Shown here piece after piece: positions 12,385 to 24,386 of a stretch of DNA of 64,000 nucleotides. Position numbers and translations under genes: made by a program. How positions within the stretch are numbered: the first letter of the stretch is position 1; each line of letters starts with the position of its first letter. Under the pieces are notes generated by a model that did not search any database, was not told the origin of the DNA, and worked only from the letters and a program-made list of their open reading frames with translations. The stretch comes from Acorus gramineus (Eukaryota > Streptophyta > Magnoliopsida > Acorales > Acoraceae). The stretch is from contig JAUJYN010000018.1 of the NCBI GenBank assembly GCA_030737835.1, positions 2,294,001 through 2,358,000 of the forward strand, read 5' to 3'.

Positions 12385-13225
12385 TTTCTCCCCTTCGTTG
12401 GATCCGAGTAGGGACTCCCCGGCGTTGGAAAGCTGTCCTGACAGAGGGCTCCCATCTGTAGGTACCTCCGATGCGTCGGACAGTGCTGATCGTGGGAGTA
12501 TACCAGGTAGAGGCTACGGAGTGTGGGAGAGGCTACCGGGTGGACCAAGGGTGGAGAGCAGTCTAGTCTGTCCCAAAAGGCCCATGTCACCCCTTAAAGG
12601 GTGAGGGTGAGGGTGGGGTGGGTCGGCGATGTTACGACCCACTAGCTTGTGTAGTTACTCCCGTTTAGGGACTTTGATTATTTTAAGGTTAATATGAGTG
12701 TGTTGAATAGATTGTTGTTATGCCTGTGTTTTGATATCTCGATAAGTGATTATCGAGAGTAGTTGTTTTTCGTTGGGTTCGCTTTGCGAACATGGGATCG
12801 TTCTCCCCTTCGTTGGATCCGAGTAGGGACTCCCCGGCGTTGGAAAGCTGTCCTGACAGAGGGCTCCCATCTGTAGGTACCTCCGATGCGTCGGAGGGTG
12901 CTGATCGTGGGAGTATACCAGGTAGAGGCTACGGAGTGAGGGAGAGGCTACCGGTGGACCAAGGGTGTAGAGCGGTGAGTTGAGGAGATCGGGTTGTAGA
13001 TACTACCCGGGAGAGGGTTAACGAATGATGTTGCGAGCGTGGGAATCGTTCTCCCCTTCGTTGGATCCGAGTAGGGACTCCCCGGCGTTGGAAAGCTGTC
13101 CTGACAGAGGGCTCCCATCTGTAGGTACCTCCGATGCGTCGGACAGTGCTGATCGTGGGAGTATACCAGGTAGAGGCTACGGAGTGTGGGAGAGGCTACC
13201 GGGTGGACCAAGGGTGTAGAGCAGT
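12385..13225 (+). repeat. Three copies of the GGATCC/CTGTCCTGACAG LTR module
   Basis: Copies of about 170 bp begin near 12390, 12797 and 13048. Each runs TTCTCCCCTTCGTTGGATCC, CTGTCCTGACAGAGGGCTCC, then a TACCAGGTAGAGGCTAC stretch. E3 LTRs carry two copies each, and the E2 5' LTR carries several. Confidence 0.85.
12738..12757 (+). other. Eight-base-pair hairpin in an LTR
   Basis: CTCGATAA-GTGA-TTATCGAG is a perfect stem. Related, weaker versions occur near 9251-9270 and 40478-40500. Confidence 0.6.
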
Positions 13226-13617
13226 CTAAATCTCTTCCAAAAGTCCCAAGAGTCTCCCTCCAGGAGTGAGGGTAAGGATGAGGTGAAGAATATCGCCGCG
13301 TGACCCATTCGTTGTTCGACCGTTCCCATAGTTGTTGGGTCCGGTCTTGTATCGATGTTTAAAGGCATCGTTTGAGCAATTATCTAGATGTAGATGATCC
13401 AGTAGTGTTGTGTAGAACAGTAATTCCGGGTCTCTTCGACCGACGGTATGGTCTCTCCCCAAAAGTCCCAAGAGTCTCCCTCCGGGAGTGAGGGTGAGGT
13501 TGGTCGCGCCGCCGCGTGACCCTGTTATCCATTGGGTTTCTACCCATGTTTTTCCTTGAAAAAGGGAATTGATTATGTATTGAATTGTAGTATGGTGATT
13601 GGTTTCCAGCCACTCAC

Positions 13618-13657
13618 TGAGCTTGTAGCTCACCCCTCGCATACTGTTTCTTTTCAG
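13618..13657 (+). other. TGAGC/GCTCA hairpin followed by an acceptor-like site
   Basis: TGAGC-TTGTA-GCTCA is followed by CCCCTCGCATA and TTTCTTTTCAG. The same arrangement with loop GTGTG occurs at 43271-43310, 60868-60906 and 62024-62063, and with loop TTGTA at 35484-35523. Confidence 0.6.
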
Positions 13658-13753
13658 AGGCAGTGTTGGGCGTGGAGTTGGAGTTTCCCTGTGGCGTGGT
13701 CTCATGGGCGTGGAGCGTTCTTCTGGCGGGTGGCGAGTGCGAGGCTGTCAGCA

Positions 13754-14896
13754 CCGCTCGCCTGCACGCCTGGGCACTGCCCGCCTGATGCCCGAGTGCC
13801 CCCTGCTAGCTGCCCGTGCATGGCCTGCCCAGCTGGCCCACCCTGCTCGCACAGCCCGCAGCCATCCTGCTCCGCACACCTCCCCCTGCACCCCCCGAGC
13901 GCACGCCCGCACGCGCGCCCGCGCGCACGCGCTCGCGTGCCCGGCAAACTGGTGCACCTGCTCCCAGCCTACCCGAGCTAGTCCTACCTAGCGCGCCCAG
14001 CACGCCCAACACCCAGCACGCCCAGCGCCAACCCGAGCGCACACCCGCGCGCACGTCCGCGCGCACGCGCGCGCGCCCTGTAGCTGCACGCCTGCTGTGC
14101 CTGCCTGAGCGCTGCTCGTGCTGCCTGCTGCCCGGGACTGCAACCCCCATGCCCGAGCACCTCCACCACCCATCCATCGGCCTCCGACGGCCTCCGACCG
14201 CCCCCAACCACCTCCGACAGCCACCCACAGCCGCCGACCACCACCCAACCCCAAAACCAACCTCCTAACATACATCTATACAAGAAAAGAGAGGAAAAGA
14301 GGCTTACCAAGGGGAGGAAGAGATGTTCGGTTGCTCTCCGCGCACCGAAACCTCTCCCAAAAGGCTTCCAACGCCCGGATCTACTCCCACCTCCGAAAAG
14401 GCCCAAATCAGGGAAGAAGAGAGGGGGGATGGAGGGGCAAAACTCGCCGGAATCCGGATTTGAAAGCACCGGGGTGTAGATCGGGACCCGATCTACACTT
14501 CTTATGCTTTAGGTTTTAAGCTTTGAGGGCTCTAAGGGGCTCAAAAGCTTGAAAAATGGAGAAGGGGAGAGAGAAAGCTAAGGGAAGAAGATGATGAATA
14601 GTGACAACAAGTTTTTAGATCTCACTTATATAGCGAGTCACTTAAAATACCCGTATACGCCCCGGAACTGTGAAATTTCAGAAACGTTACCGGAATTCGA
14701 TGAAATTTTCATGAGAGGCCTAAAATGGCACCAGGACACCAAATATGCAGTTAGATTTCCAATCGGAGTTCTCTAACTCAGGACGATAGCTAACAGTCCA
14801 AAAATTAGCGGTTCCGATCGAAAACCGAAAAAAAATGAAAAACTGCCAGAACACTCCAACGGTTACCAGCAGGTTAAAAGTGACACATATATAACA
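13754..14896 (-). mobile_element. Minus LTR fragment, x head
   Basis: It runs from within a GC-rich tract through an exon-1-like leader to GTGACACATATATAACA, ending at 14896. ATTGG (14897-14901) follows and is the expected target duplication in the host LTR. A TATA box, read on the minus strand as GCTATATAAG, lies near 14622-14631. Only the head half is present. Confidence 0.82.
14622..14631 (-). promoter_or_regulatory. TATA box of an x-type LTR
   Basis: On the minus strand CGCTATATAAGTGAG lies about 30 nt upstream of CACTATTCATCATCTTC, the likely transcript start region shared by x-type LTRs. A similar CTATATATAT occurs at about 33790-33800 in another copy. Confidence 0.6.
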
Positions 14897-16305
14897 ATTG
14901 GATCGAACCACTCACCAACAAGCCGGGAACCCGTGCATCCCATCCGACGAGATCTGCATGGTAGGGGCATCATGTTTGGTGAGTAACATCACAATTTAGT
15001 ACTTAGAAATCATTAGAAATACCAAAGACTTAGACATGCACGCATACGGGCTCGCACGCATGCGAGCACGCGCGTACGCACGCATGCCCGGGTGCCCCAA
15101 CACCTACCCGAGACCCTGGCAGCCCCACACATGCCCCAGCACGCGCACGCGCGCGCGCGCCCGCACTGGCCCCCAGCCCCGCTCCCAGATGCACGCCCAG
15201 GCGCACTGCCCGCACTTGCGCGCTCGCCTGCGCCTGCCAGCGCCCTTCCGCGCGCGCAGACAACCCCCAACGCGCGCCCAACCTACCTTTACCCCTTTTT
15301 AACCCTCCCCAACCCCTCACACACACTCTAACTCATCTACCTAGCATGCATGACCTCCCCAACCATCCCAACAGCCCTAAAAATCAAAAAGAAGGGGAAG
15401 AGGACTTATCAAAAGAGGGAAAGGGAAAGGGGGAGATGCGGGGCTCTCGACGCGCCCACGGCCACCTCAACCACCACCACCACCACCACCACCACCTCTT
15501 CAGCCTCTCACCAGCCCTTCTTGGCTGCAAATCAAGGGGGGGGGGGAGTTCATGAAAAGGTGCTTGAGAGAGAGGAGATCAACAACAACAACAACACCTA
15601 CACAAACCTAGACTTGCACTTGCACCTTCTCCTTCTCTTCTCTTTGAGGAATTAATACAAACACATGGGGGGGGGGGGGCTTTGAAAGAGAGGAAGAGAG
15701 ACCATAGAATGTTGACGTGGGAGTGGGAGGGAGAGAGAGAGAGATATTTTGGGCAAATAAATATCTAAAAGAGGGATAGAAATGACCAATTCATCCTTGA
15801 CTAGAAATTCTGTACATGCTTTACTAGAACAGCCATAACTTCCTCAATATAGCTCCGAATTGCACAATTCAAAATCCGTTGGAAAGCCAAGAAGATTATC
15901 TACAACTTTCATTTTTATGCCAAGATCAAATAATCTTTCCAGATATTCCAAAATGTGAGCTAAACATTGAACAGGGCTGCTGCCAGAATTTTTTCATCCC
16001 CGGGGTATACTTGGTAAAATACCCATAACTTTTACTACATGAATCCAGTTGATCTAATTCCACTTTTGTATGAAAGCTAACTCAAAACTGAGCATCTCAT
16101 AATAAAATCATATTTAAACCTCTTCATCTTGGATTTTAACAAAATCAAATCCAAATACCAAATCGGAAAATACATAACTTCTAGGAGGAGAAATTATGTA
16201 CCCAAATTTTTAATCAGAGCGCTCCAACTCCTGCAGGTGGTTAAAAGCCAAAATTTTTAGCGACTCTGATAGAAAAATAAGGCTCCAAATGACACAGGCA
16301 TAACA

Positions 16306-17054
16306 GCGTGACCCATTCGTGGTTCGTCCGTTCCCATAGTTGTTGGGTCCGGTTGCGAATCGATGTTCAAAGACATTGTTGGGCAGTTATCTCGATGTAG
16401 ATGATCCAGTAGTGTTGTGTAGACAAGTAAAATCCTGGGTCTCGTCGACCAACGATATGGTCTCTCCCCAAGAGACCCAAGAGTCTCCCTTCGGGAGTGA
16501 GGGTTAGGGTGAGGTTGGTCGTGCCGCCGTGTGACCTTGTTATCCATTGGGTTTCTACCCATGTTTTTCCTTGAAAGAAAATTGTGTTAGCATTGAACTG
16601 TTGTAATGGTGATTGGTTTCCAGCCACTCACTGAGCTTGTAGCTCACCCCTCGCATACTGTTTCTTTTCAGGGGCAGTGTTGGGCGTGGAGCTAGAGCTT
16701 CCCTGTGGCGTGGTCTTATGGGCGTGAAGCGTTCTTCCGGCGGGTGGCGAGTGCGAGGCTGTCAGCAGTCCTAGAGACATTTTATGTATTGTAAATCGTG
16801 CATGTGACACATGTTGTATTTTATTTGGACTAGACTTGGCTCTCACAGGACAATGATTGTGTATTCGAGTCTGTAATAATATTTTTGGTTTATAGACATT
16901 ATTTATATATTATGCTTCCGCTTTTCAGTCAGTTATCATTATCTTTGCTTTGCCACCTTGTGTGTTGTTGTTGGAGTCTTTATTGACCTCAGGTATTGAT
17001 AGCTGATATTTTATTATTGCCACGTCTCGGGGACGGCCGCCCTAGGGCGTGACA
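16306..17054 (+). mobile_element. Plus gamma LTR, second piece with 3' terminus
   Basis: It continues the LTR of 8311-9738 after the GCGTG insertion and ends CCTAGGGCGTGACA at 17054. TGTGG (17055-17059), the start of the Tat-lineage sequence, is the right-hand target duplication. No primer site follows, so this is a solo LTR inserted in the Tat element. Confidence 0.87.
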
Positions 17055-17210
17055 TGTGGTGCCATGGGCATAGGTCCGATAATATCTAGTCCCCACTGAG
17101 CAAATGACCAAGGGCTCTTGAGGGGAACCAGGTGTGCTGCTGGTTGGTGAATGAGTGTGCTGAATTTTTAGCAGTTTTTCCATTTCCGAACTAGGTCTGT
17201 GGAATCTCTT
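17055..17210 (-). pseudogene. Tat-lineage integrase start (fragment)
   Basis: The minus strand encodes PWSFAQWGLDIIGPMP, matching the conserved start of the integrase core in Tat elements. It is cut at 17055 by the plus gamma LTR. Confidence 0.75.
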
Positions 17211-17435
17211 TTCAAGCTTGGCCAAAAATACCCAATCGACACTGCCCGGAGGACTAGTGATCGAGACCCGATGTGCCCCCCACATAAGCCCGAGTGGAGT
17301 GTGTTCAGCACCCGTTGCGCCTCTCGGGGTCCAACGCATATTAGGTAAGGTCCCTGAAAACTTCTTTCCTAGAGAATTCCCATAGATGACATCCAAAATC
17401 TGGCCGCCCTCTACTTGAGCTTTTTCGCCTCGAAT

Positions 17436-18022
17436 TTACTCTGGCAGGAATACTTTCAAGAGGTGCCGTTTCATGTTTGTCATCCAGTTGGGTGAGTCCT
17501 CCGCGCAGGCAACCATCAAGATCTGATCAACCCTTTCAATGCTCGGGATCTTCAAATAGTTGATTTGGATGCTTCTGGTCGGCTTTCCACTGATGGCTGA
17601 TGCTAAATTAGCTAAAGCATCCGCTTGAACGTTGAGCTCTCTCTCTATCTGATGGATATTGGCCGATCTGAACCGGGAGAGCAACAATTGCACCTTTTCT
17701 TGATATGCCATCATTCGCTCGTCCCTTGTTTCATATTCTCCGGTGCTCTAAAACACTACCAGCTGTGAGTTGCTGTAGATGTGAATGATCTGGGCACCGA
17801 GGTGAATTGCGAGCTCCAACCCTGCAACAAGGGCTTCGTACTCAGCTTCATTGTTAGATGCCCGAAAACCTAATTTCAGGGCATGTTCGAACAGAAGCCC
17901 ATCGTTGTTCCTTAAAACCAGTCCTGCTCCTGCGCCTTTCCAGTTAGATGCTCCATCGACATTTAGAGTCCATGTGGGCCCAGTCACTGCCTCCTGGTTG
18001 TCGATCATAAGCACTTCCTCGT
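17436..18022 (-). pseudogene. Tat-lineage second (archaeal-type) RNase H remnant
   Basis: WTLNVDGASNWKGAGAGLVL, then NNEAEYEALVAGLELA, carry the DG and E-containing RNase H motifs. ADALANLASA lies towards the C-terminus. This is the extra RNase H that distinguishes Tat elements from other gypsy groups. The domain is cut at 18023-18027 by a solo LTR. Confidence 0.85.
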
Positions 18023-18871
18023 GCGGTTGTCACGCCCCAGGGTGGCCGTCCCCGATACGTGGCAAATATATATAATATCAGCAGTCCATACAGGAGATCA
18101 ATAAAAGACTCTAAATAACATCGAAGGTAATAACACAGTTTGAAATGTAACTGACATAATATATATCCATATAGCGGAAGCTTAAACAATTGAGTCTGTA
18201 ATTCAAAGACATATTACAGACCAGAATACATAATCAACTGTCCTGTGAGAGCCAATATAAAACAAAGACATCCACATACAAGTATTGTGCCCACGCACGA
18301 GTAACAATACATACAAGGAAAAGGGGGATGCTGATGGCCTCTCACTCGCAAGACCCAAAACGCGAACGCTGCTCCGCTACTGGTGCGATGCCTCGGGGAG
18401 CTCCTCCTTCAGATCTGACTCAGCGACAATTGGAGGAAAAAGATATGCGAGGGGTGAGCCACACGCTCAGTGAATGGTACAATCCATGCAACACAACTCA
18501 TATTAACCTTAAAAATCATTAAAGTCCCAAGATGGGAGTAACTGCACAAATTGGTGGGTCGTACCGACGCCGGCCCACCTCACCCTCACCCTCACCCTTT
18601 AGAGGTGACATAGGACTCTTGGGAGAGATTAGACTGCTCTACACCCTTGGTCCACCGGTAGCCCTTTCCCCGGGTAGCCTCTACCTGGTATACTCCCATG
18701 ATCAGTACGTTCCCGAATGCATCGGTAGTACCTACGGATGGGAGCCCTCTGTCAGGACAGCTTTTCCCAACCCGGGTAGTTCCTACACGGATCCAACGAA
18801 GGGGAGAAAACAATCTATACTCGCGGATACGATCCTCTTGGATCCGTCGACACCGGTTACTAAACACTGAT

Positions 18872-18923
18872 GAGGTAACGAATTCTCAAGAATTCCTCCA
18901 GGGCGCATAACTAAGATGCGGGG
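18872..18923 (-). other. Two-hairpin LTR module
   Basis: Same two stems as the reference copy, in the beta-x solo LTR. Confidence 0.72.
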
Positions 18924-19578
18924 AAAAACATATTATTCATAGTGACAAATGCCAAGTATGATCCCCATAAGCGGTCATACACTTGCCTAAACTCATTAGG
19001 CAAGATTTGAGACTCAACCTAAGCATATAACGTGGATAATGAATATACAAGGAATTCATCATGGAAGCATTTAAATATTATAATAACAAGGTTATAATAT
19101 TTTCTAAGGCATGCTTATGCTTATATATTCTCATTTTGGTTTAATTAAATTAAACTAGATGGGAACATGCATGGATCAAGGCTTTTCAAACATGGGACAT
19201 GGTATCTAGGCATGTATGGGCTCCTATACATGATACATGGATGTATATCCCTAGCATACAATGTCTAACATGGCATGGGTACATCATAGCATAACATGCA
19301 TTATCATAAGTTTTTATTCACACAAGTTAATATGCAGTTATCGTGCCCCAGGGGAGAGCAATGCACGCCAGCGTGCATTAATGCCTCCCAACTGGGTTGG
19401 ATCAACCCACTCACCGCAACTCGGGTCGTTGCGTGACCGTTCGCCAAGATCCGCAAGACAAGGGCATTCAATATGGTGAGTATAACTACATAAATATACA
19501 TGGAATTTACTAGAAATGCCAAAGACTCGGACAAGCACGCATACGGGCTCACACGCATGCGAGCACGCACGTATGCAC

Positions 19579-22562
19579 TGTCACGCCCCGGGCGTCCCCG
19601 GGACGCAACAAGTGTATATATGATATCAGTAAAAACCGGAGTTCAATAACATACTCACACAACAACCAAAATGACAACACAGATAAAAGCAGGGCTGACA
19701 TGATATATACACAAATAGCGGAAGCTAAAAGACTGAATCTGTAACTCAAAAACATATTACAGACTCGATACATAATCAACTGTCCTCTGAGAGCCAATAT
19801 ATACAAAGACATCCAAATATAATACAAACATGTGCCCAAGCACAGAATACAATACATATAAATCAAAAGGGATGCTGATAGCCTCTAAAACTCGCGGAAC
19901 GTGGCTCTTCTCCGCTACTGATGAAGTCCCTCGGGGAGCTCTTCCTCTAGATCCGACTCAGATAGCACTGGAAAATAATAATTATGCGAGGGGTGAGCCA
20001 CATGCTTAGTGAACAGCACAACCCATGCATCACAGCTTATATTAACCACAACCAGATATTATATTAATCCACCATCTCATTATTGAAAGCCACAAAATGG
20101 CAATAACTATGCAATCCAGTGGGTCGCTACCGCCAACCCACTACACCCTCACCCTCACCCCTCAATAGGTGACAAAGGATATTGGGACTACACAAACCAG
20201 TGGGTCGCTACATCGACGACCCACCGCACCCTCACCCTCACCCCTCAATATGGTGACATAGGATATTGGGACTGACTAGGCTGATGGTCACCCTTGGTCC
20301 ACCGATAGTCTCTCCCCACTCCGTAGGCCGTTTGGCCACCCCCACATTCAGCACAGCCATCCCAAATCAGGAGGTGCCTACTGATGGGAGCCCCTGCACA
20401 GGACAGCCTTTCCAACGCCGGGGTAGTCTCTACACGGATCCAACGAAGGGAACAGAACATCCTATCCATCGCATATGATCCACTCGGATCCGCAGAAAAC
20501 ACATCATAACAACTCTAATGCCATGAATTCTTTAGAATTCCCTCCAGGGCGCATAACCAAGATGCGGGGAACATATATAATAATAATTATCAACAAGAGT
20601 TATAATAATGATTATTAACAAAAGTTATAATATTATTGGGACAAGAAACCTTGGGAGGGCAGCATGAGGTCCCGATACAGGACATCCCGACAACCAAACA
20701 AGGAACACGGAGTACCCTAACCCGGGTCTCAATGTTGACCTCGCAAGGCCCCTCCCTATAATATTATACAAGGCATGCTAGCATTTAATTTTAATAAATC
20801 AAACTAATAGGACACATGCATAGGCCGAGGCTTCCTAGCATGGTAACAAGGTGACAGGATGCACGGCTCTTACACATATCCTAACATACAAAGTCTAGGG
20901 TAGCATGCATACTACATTTTAATCATGCTTGCATGGATTACACATTACAACAAGTTAATATAAATCCATGGTGCCCCAGGGGAGGACGGAACGCGCCCAA
21001 GTGCGTATAGTGCCTCCCTACTGGGTTGGATTGTCCCACCCACAGATAGTCGGGTCGTCGCGCGACCGTCCGTCAAGATCTGAACAATAGGGTAATCAAT
21101 TCGGTGAGTAAAACGCACAAATACAACTAAAATACATTAAAATACCCCAACACTCGGACAAGCGTACATACGGCCCGTACGCACGCGAGCCCGAGCACCC
21201 CGACTCAATCCCGAACCCCCGGGCAGCCATTCGCATAGCCACCCGCACGCGCACGCACGAATGCGCACGCACGCACACACCCCGGCACCACCGGTGCACT
21301 GCCGCGCGCCTGCCCGCGCGCCCCGACGCACTGCCGCACACACGTCCACGCTTGCGCGCGCTCGCGCCCACTGCGCGCACGCCCCAGCACGCGCACGCAC
21401 TGGTCCCCAGCTCCGCGCCTAGGCGCCCTGCTCCGCACCCAGGCGCAGTGCCCAGGTGCCCTGCCCGCGCGCGCGCACGCCCGCGCGCACCCGCGCCCAC
21501 CCCCGCTCGCGCCTGCACCCGCGCGCACCCGCGCACCCGCGCGCACGCACCCGCGCGCGACTGCGCGCCCGACTGCGCCCGCCAGCGCCCGCCTGCGCGC
21601 GCGCCCAAGCCCTCTTAACCTCATTTTAACCCTTTTTTCACCCATCCCAACGCCTCACACACACCCAAACCCAACTACCTAGCAAGCATGACTTTCCCCC
21701 AACCCCTTAAGCCAAAGAGACCAAGAAAAAGGAGGGGAGGAGTTCACCTTGGGAGGGAAAAGAAAGGGGGAGGTTCGGGGGCCCTCGACGCACCCGCGAG
21801 CACCTCAACCGCCACCACCACTACCACCACCCCTCAGCCTCCTCCTCAGCCTCCTCTTCAGTTGAAAATCAAGGGGGGAAGATCATGCAAAGAGAGCTTG
21901 AGAGAAGGGAAGACAAGCAACAACAACACATAGACAACCCTCACCAACACCTCCTCCACCACCCTCTCTTTGGGAAAATTCAACAAACACTTGGTGGGTG
22001 TGTTTGCAAGAGAGAAAGAGTGGCAAGAAAAGCTACTCGTGGGATTTGGGAGGGGAGAGAGAGAGAGGAGAAGAGATATTTATCAAAATATCTTAAGGAG
22101 AAGTTACTAAGTCGCCCTCCGACTAGAAATTCTGCGCAAGCTTCACTGGAACAGCCATAACTTCCCCGATACAGCTCCGAATTGCTTGATTCCAAGACCG
22201 ATGGAAGGCTAAGAAGATTATCTACAACCTTTATGTTCATAGCAAGATCAGATAATCTCTCCAGCTAATCCGAAATTAGAGCTAAACATGGAACAGGGCT
22301 GCTGCCAGAATTTCCATCCCCGGGGTATACTTGGAAAAATACCCATAACTTTTACTACAAGAATCCAGTTGGTCTAATTCCACTTCTGTGCGAAAGCTAA
22401 CTCAAAACTGGACATCTCATAATAAAATAATATTTAAACCTCTTCATCTTGGATTTTAACAAAATCAAATCCAAATACCAAATCAGGAATACATAACTTA
22501 GGAAAAAAAAATTATGTACCCAAATCTTCAAACAGAGCGCTCCAAATGACACAGACACAAAA
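19579..22562 (-). mobile_element. Solo LTR, alpha-y type, inside the beta-x solo LTR
   Basis: It begins TGTCACGCCCCGGGCG at 19579 and ends in a worn y head (ACACAAAA) at 22562. TGCAC (19574-19578) and CGCAC (22563-22567) are its target duplications; the empty site reads GTACGCACGCAAGCCC at about 25792. Length is 2984 bp. The single C/T difference in the duplication fits decay of a methylated CpG. Confidence 0.9.
20518..20569 (-). other. Two-hairpin LTR module
   Basis: On the plus strand the second hairpin reads GAATTCT-TT-AGAATTC; the first keeps its CGCAT/ATGCG stem with a changed loop base. Confidence 0.72.
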
Positions 22563-23722
22563 CGCACGCAAGCCCGAGTGCCCCGACACCTACCCGAACC
22601 CTCGGGCAGCCTGGCCCCCGCACGCGTACGCACGCAAAAGCAAGCACGCCCATCTGCGCGCCCGCGCGCACTGCCCATCCTGCCCATGCGCACTCGTGCG
22701 CACTGCGCGCCTACCCAGCCCCTCGCGCGCACGTTCGCGCCCCTGCGCGTACGCGCGTGCGCCCGCCAGCGCGCCCGACTGCGCGCGCCAGCACCCCTCT
22801 GCGTGCGCAGACGCGCGCGCGCCCAAACCCCTCCCACCCCCTCCTCAGCCCTCACACACACCCTACCACCTATGCATGGCATGCATGAACACCCTAACAT
22901 CCCTAACAACCATTTAAAACAAAGATAAAGGAGGAGGAGAGCTTACCAAAGGAGGGGAAAGAAAAGGGGAGGTATTCGGGTGCCCTTGGCGCACCAAAAC
23001 CACCGCAACCGCCACCACCAACACCACCACCTCCTCAGCCTTACTTGGCTGAAAAATCAGGGGCAAAAGGGAGCATGAGAGGGAGCCTAAGAGAAGGGAA
23101 ACAACACCTAATAATCAACAACACATGGACACACCTTGAGTGATCTTTCTCTTTCACTTCTCCTCTTCTATTGCTTCTTCTTCTCCTTCTTTTCCTTAAA
23201 AAAAAAAAAACACACACACACACAGGGAGAGGGAGACGTGGGAGATGGTGAAAGAGAGAGAGAGAGATCTCATTTTTCTCAAATGGGGGGGGGGGTGATG
23301 AGAAGGGAAAAAGAGGGGGGTGAACCTAAGCTAAACTCACCCACTCACAACAAAAATAACCAAAGCTTTCTTACCCTTTAAGCAAGAGGGGGGTGAGGTT
23401 ACCCAAGGTCACCATAACCACCAAAATATCCCAACACTATTCCTCCTAACAAACCAGAAACGACCGAAACCCGGATACGATTCGGAACTGCATAATTTTT
23501 AAAACGTTACCGGAATTCGATGAAATTTTTATGAGTAGTACAAAATGGTACCAGGACTCATAATATGCAGTTAGATTTCCAATCAGAGTACTCGAACTCA
23601 CGCAGATAGCTAAAAGTCTAAAATTTTAGCGGCTCCGATCGAAAAAAGAAAAATTGGAAAATGGCCAGAAATGACCCAAATGTGACCAATAGGCTAAAAA
23701 GTGACACATATATAACAGCGGT

Positions 23723-24386
23723 GGGGTTAAGTCGGCTAAAACGTCAATGATTACTTGTCCTTTTATCGCACTCCTTGGAATGTACTGGAGATCAAAAAGA
23801 GACAGCTCAATCGTCCATTTCAACATTCGCCCGGTGATGTTGGGTTTCTTAAGAATAAGATTGAGTGGGTAATCGGTCACCACGTTAACCAAGTGAACGA
23901 CGAACTAATGCCTGAGTTTCGGGATGATATGAGAAGAGCATAGACGACCTTTTCGAGGTACAGGTATCTGGACTCTGGTCCGCATAAGGATTTGCTGACA
24001 TAATAGACTGGCCGCTACACTCCTTCATGCTCTTTTATGACAGTTGAGCTGACTGCGTGGTCAGAGGCTGCCATGTAAATGTACAGCGGCTCACCAGGGT
24101 TTGGCTTCATCAGCAACAAAGGCGATGAGAGATATCTCTTGAGTTCTTCAAAAGCCAGCTGGCACTCAGGGGTCCAATCAAATTTCTCAGCTTTCCTAAG
24201 CAATCTGAAGAAAGGGAGATTTCTCTCAGTCGCCTTAGAGATAAACCGATTCATGGCTGCCAGTCTCTTGGTCAACCTCTGAACTTCCTTCCTGTTCCTT
24301 GGTGGGTTCATTTCGAGCACAGCTTTGATCTGATCGGGTTATCTTCTATACCCCGATGTGTGGTCAAAAACCCAAGGAACCTCCCA
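23723..24386 (-). pseudogene. Tat-lineage RT connection and first RNase H remnant
   Basis: NPPRNRKEVQRLTKRLAAMNR, followed by FDWTPECQLAFEELKRYL, is the RT thumb/connection typical of gypsy pol. RNase H-like sequence follows towards 23723. It lies between the two solo LTRs. Confidence 0.82.

Larger units (their letters stand above)
10382..13753 (+). mobile_element. Plus LTR fragment with y head
   Basis: It starts TGTTGTGCTTGTGTCATTTGG at 10382 after CTACT (10377-10381), which is the likely target site. It carries the full leader architecture: donor at 11213, GC-rich tract 11300-11800, micro-exon 11888-11926, two-hairpin module 12272-12323, G-quadruplex motif 12599-12622, three copies of the GGATCC/CTGTCCTGACAG module, and the TGAGC...GCTCA hairpin with acceptor at 13618-13657. 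The sequence changes abruptly to a different LTR at about 13754, so the 3' terminus is absent. Confidence 0.85.
9739..16305 (-). mobile_element. Minus gamma LTR with target duplication GCGTG, itself a host of insertions
   Basis: It starts TGTCACGCCCTAGGG at 9739 and ends GGCATAACA at 16305. GCGTG flanks both sides (9734-9738 and 16306-16310), and the empty site reads CGCCGCGTGACCC in the copy near 29190. Own sequence is 9739-10381 and 14897-16305. Between these lie a plus LTR fragment and a minus alpha-x fragment. No internal region is attached, so it behaves as a solo LTR. Confidence 0.88.
18028..23717 (-). mobile_element. Solo LTR, beta-x type, target duplication GCGGT
   Basis: It begins TGTCACGCCCCAGGGTGG at 18028 and ends CACATATATAACA at 23717. 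GCGGT flanks it exactly at 18023-18027 and 23718-23722, within Tat RNase H sequence. It holds the inner LTR 19579-22562, leaving about 2.7 kb of its own. No internal region is present, so it is a solo LTR formed by LTR-LTR recombination. Confidence 0.95.

Noticed and set aside
16989-17396. A 135-aa minus frame spanning 16989-17396 as a gene
   Set aside because: It crosses the LTR/Tat boundary at 17054 and runs in a different phase from the recognisable integrase codons.
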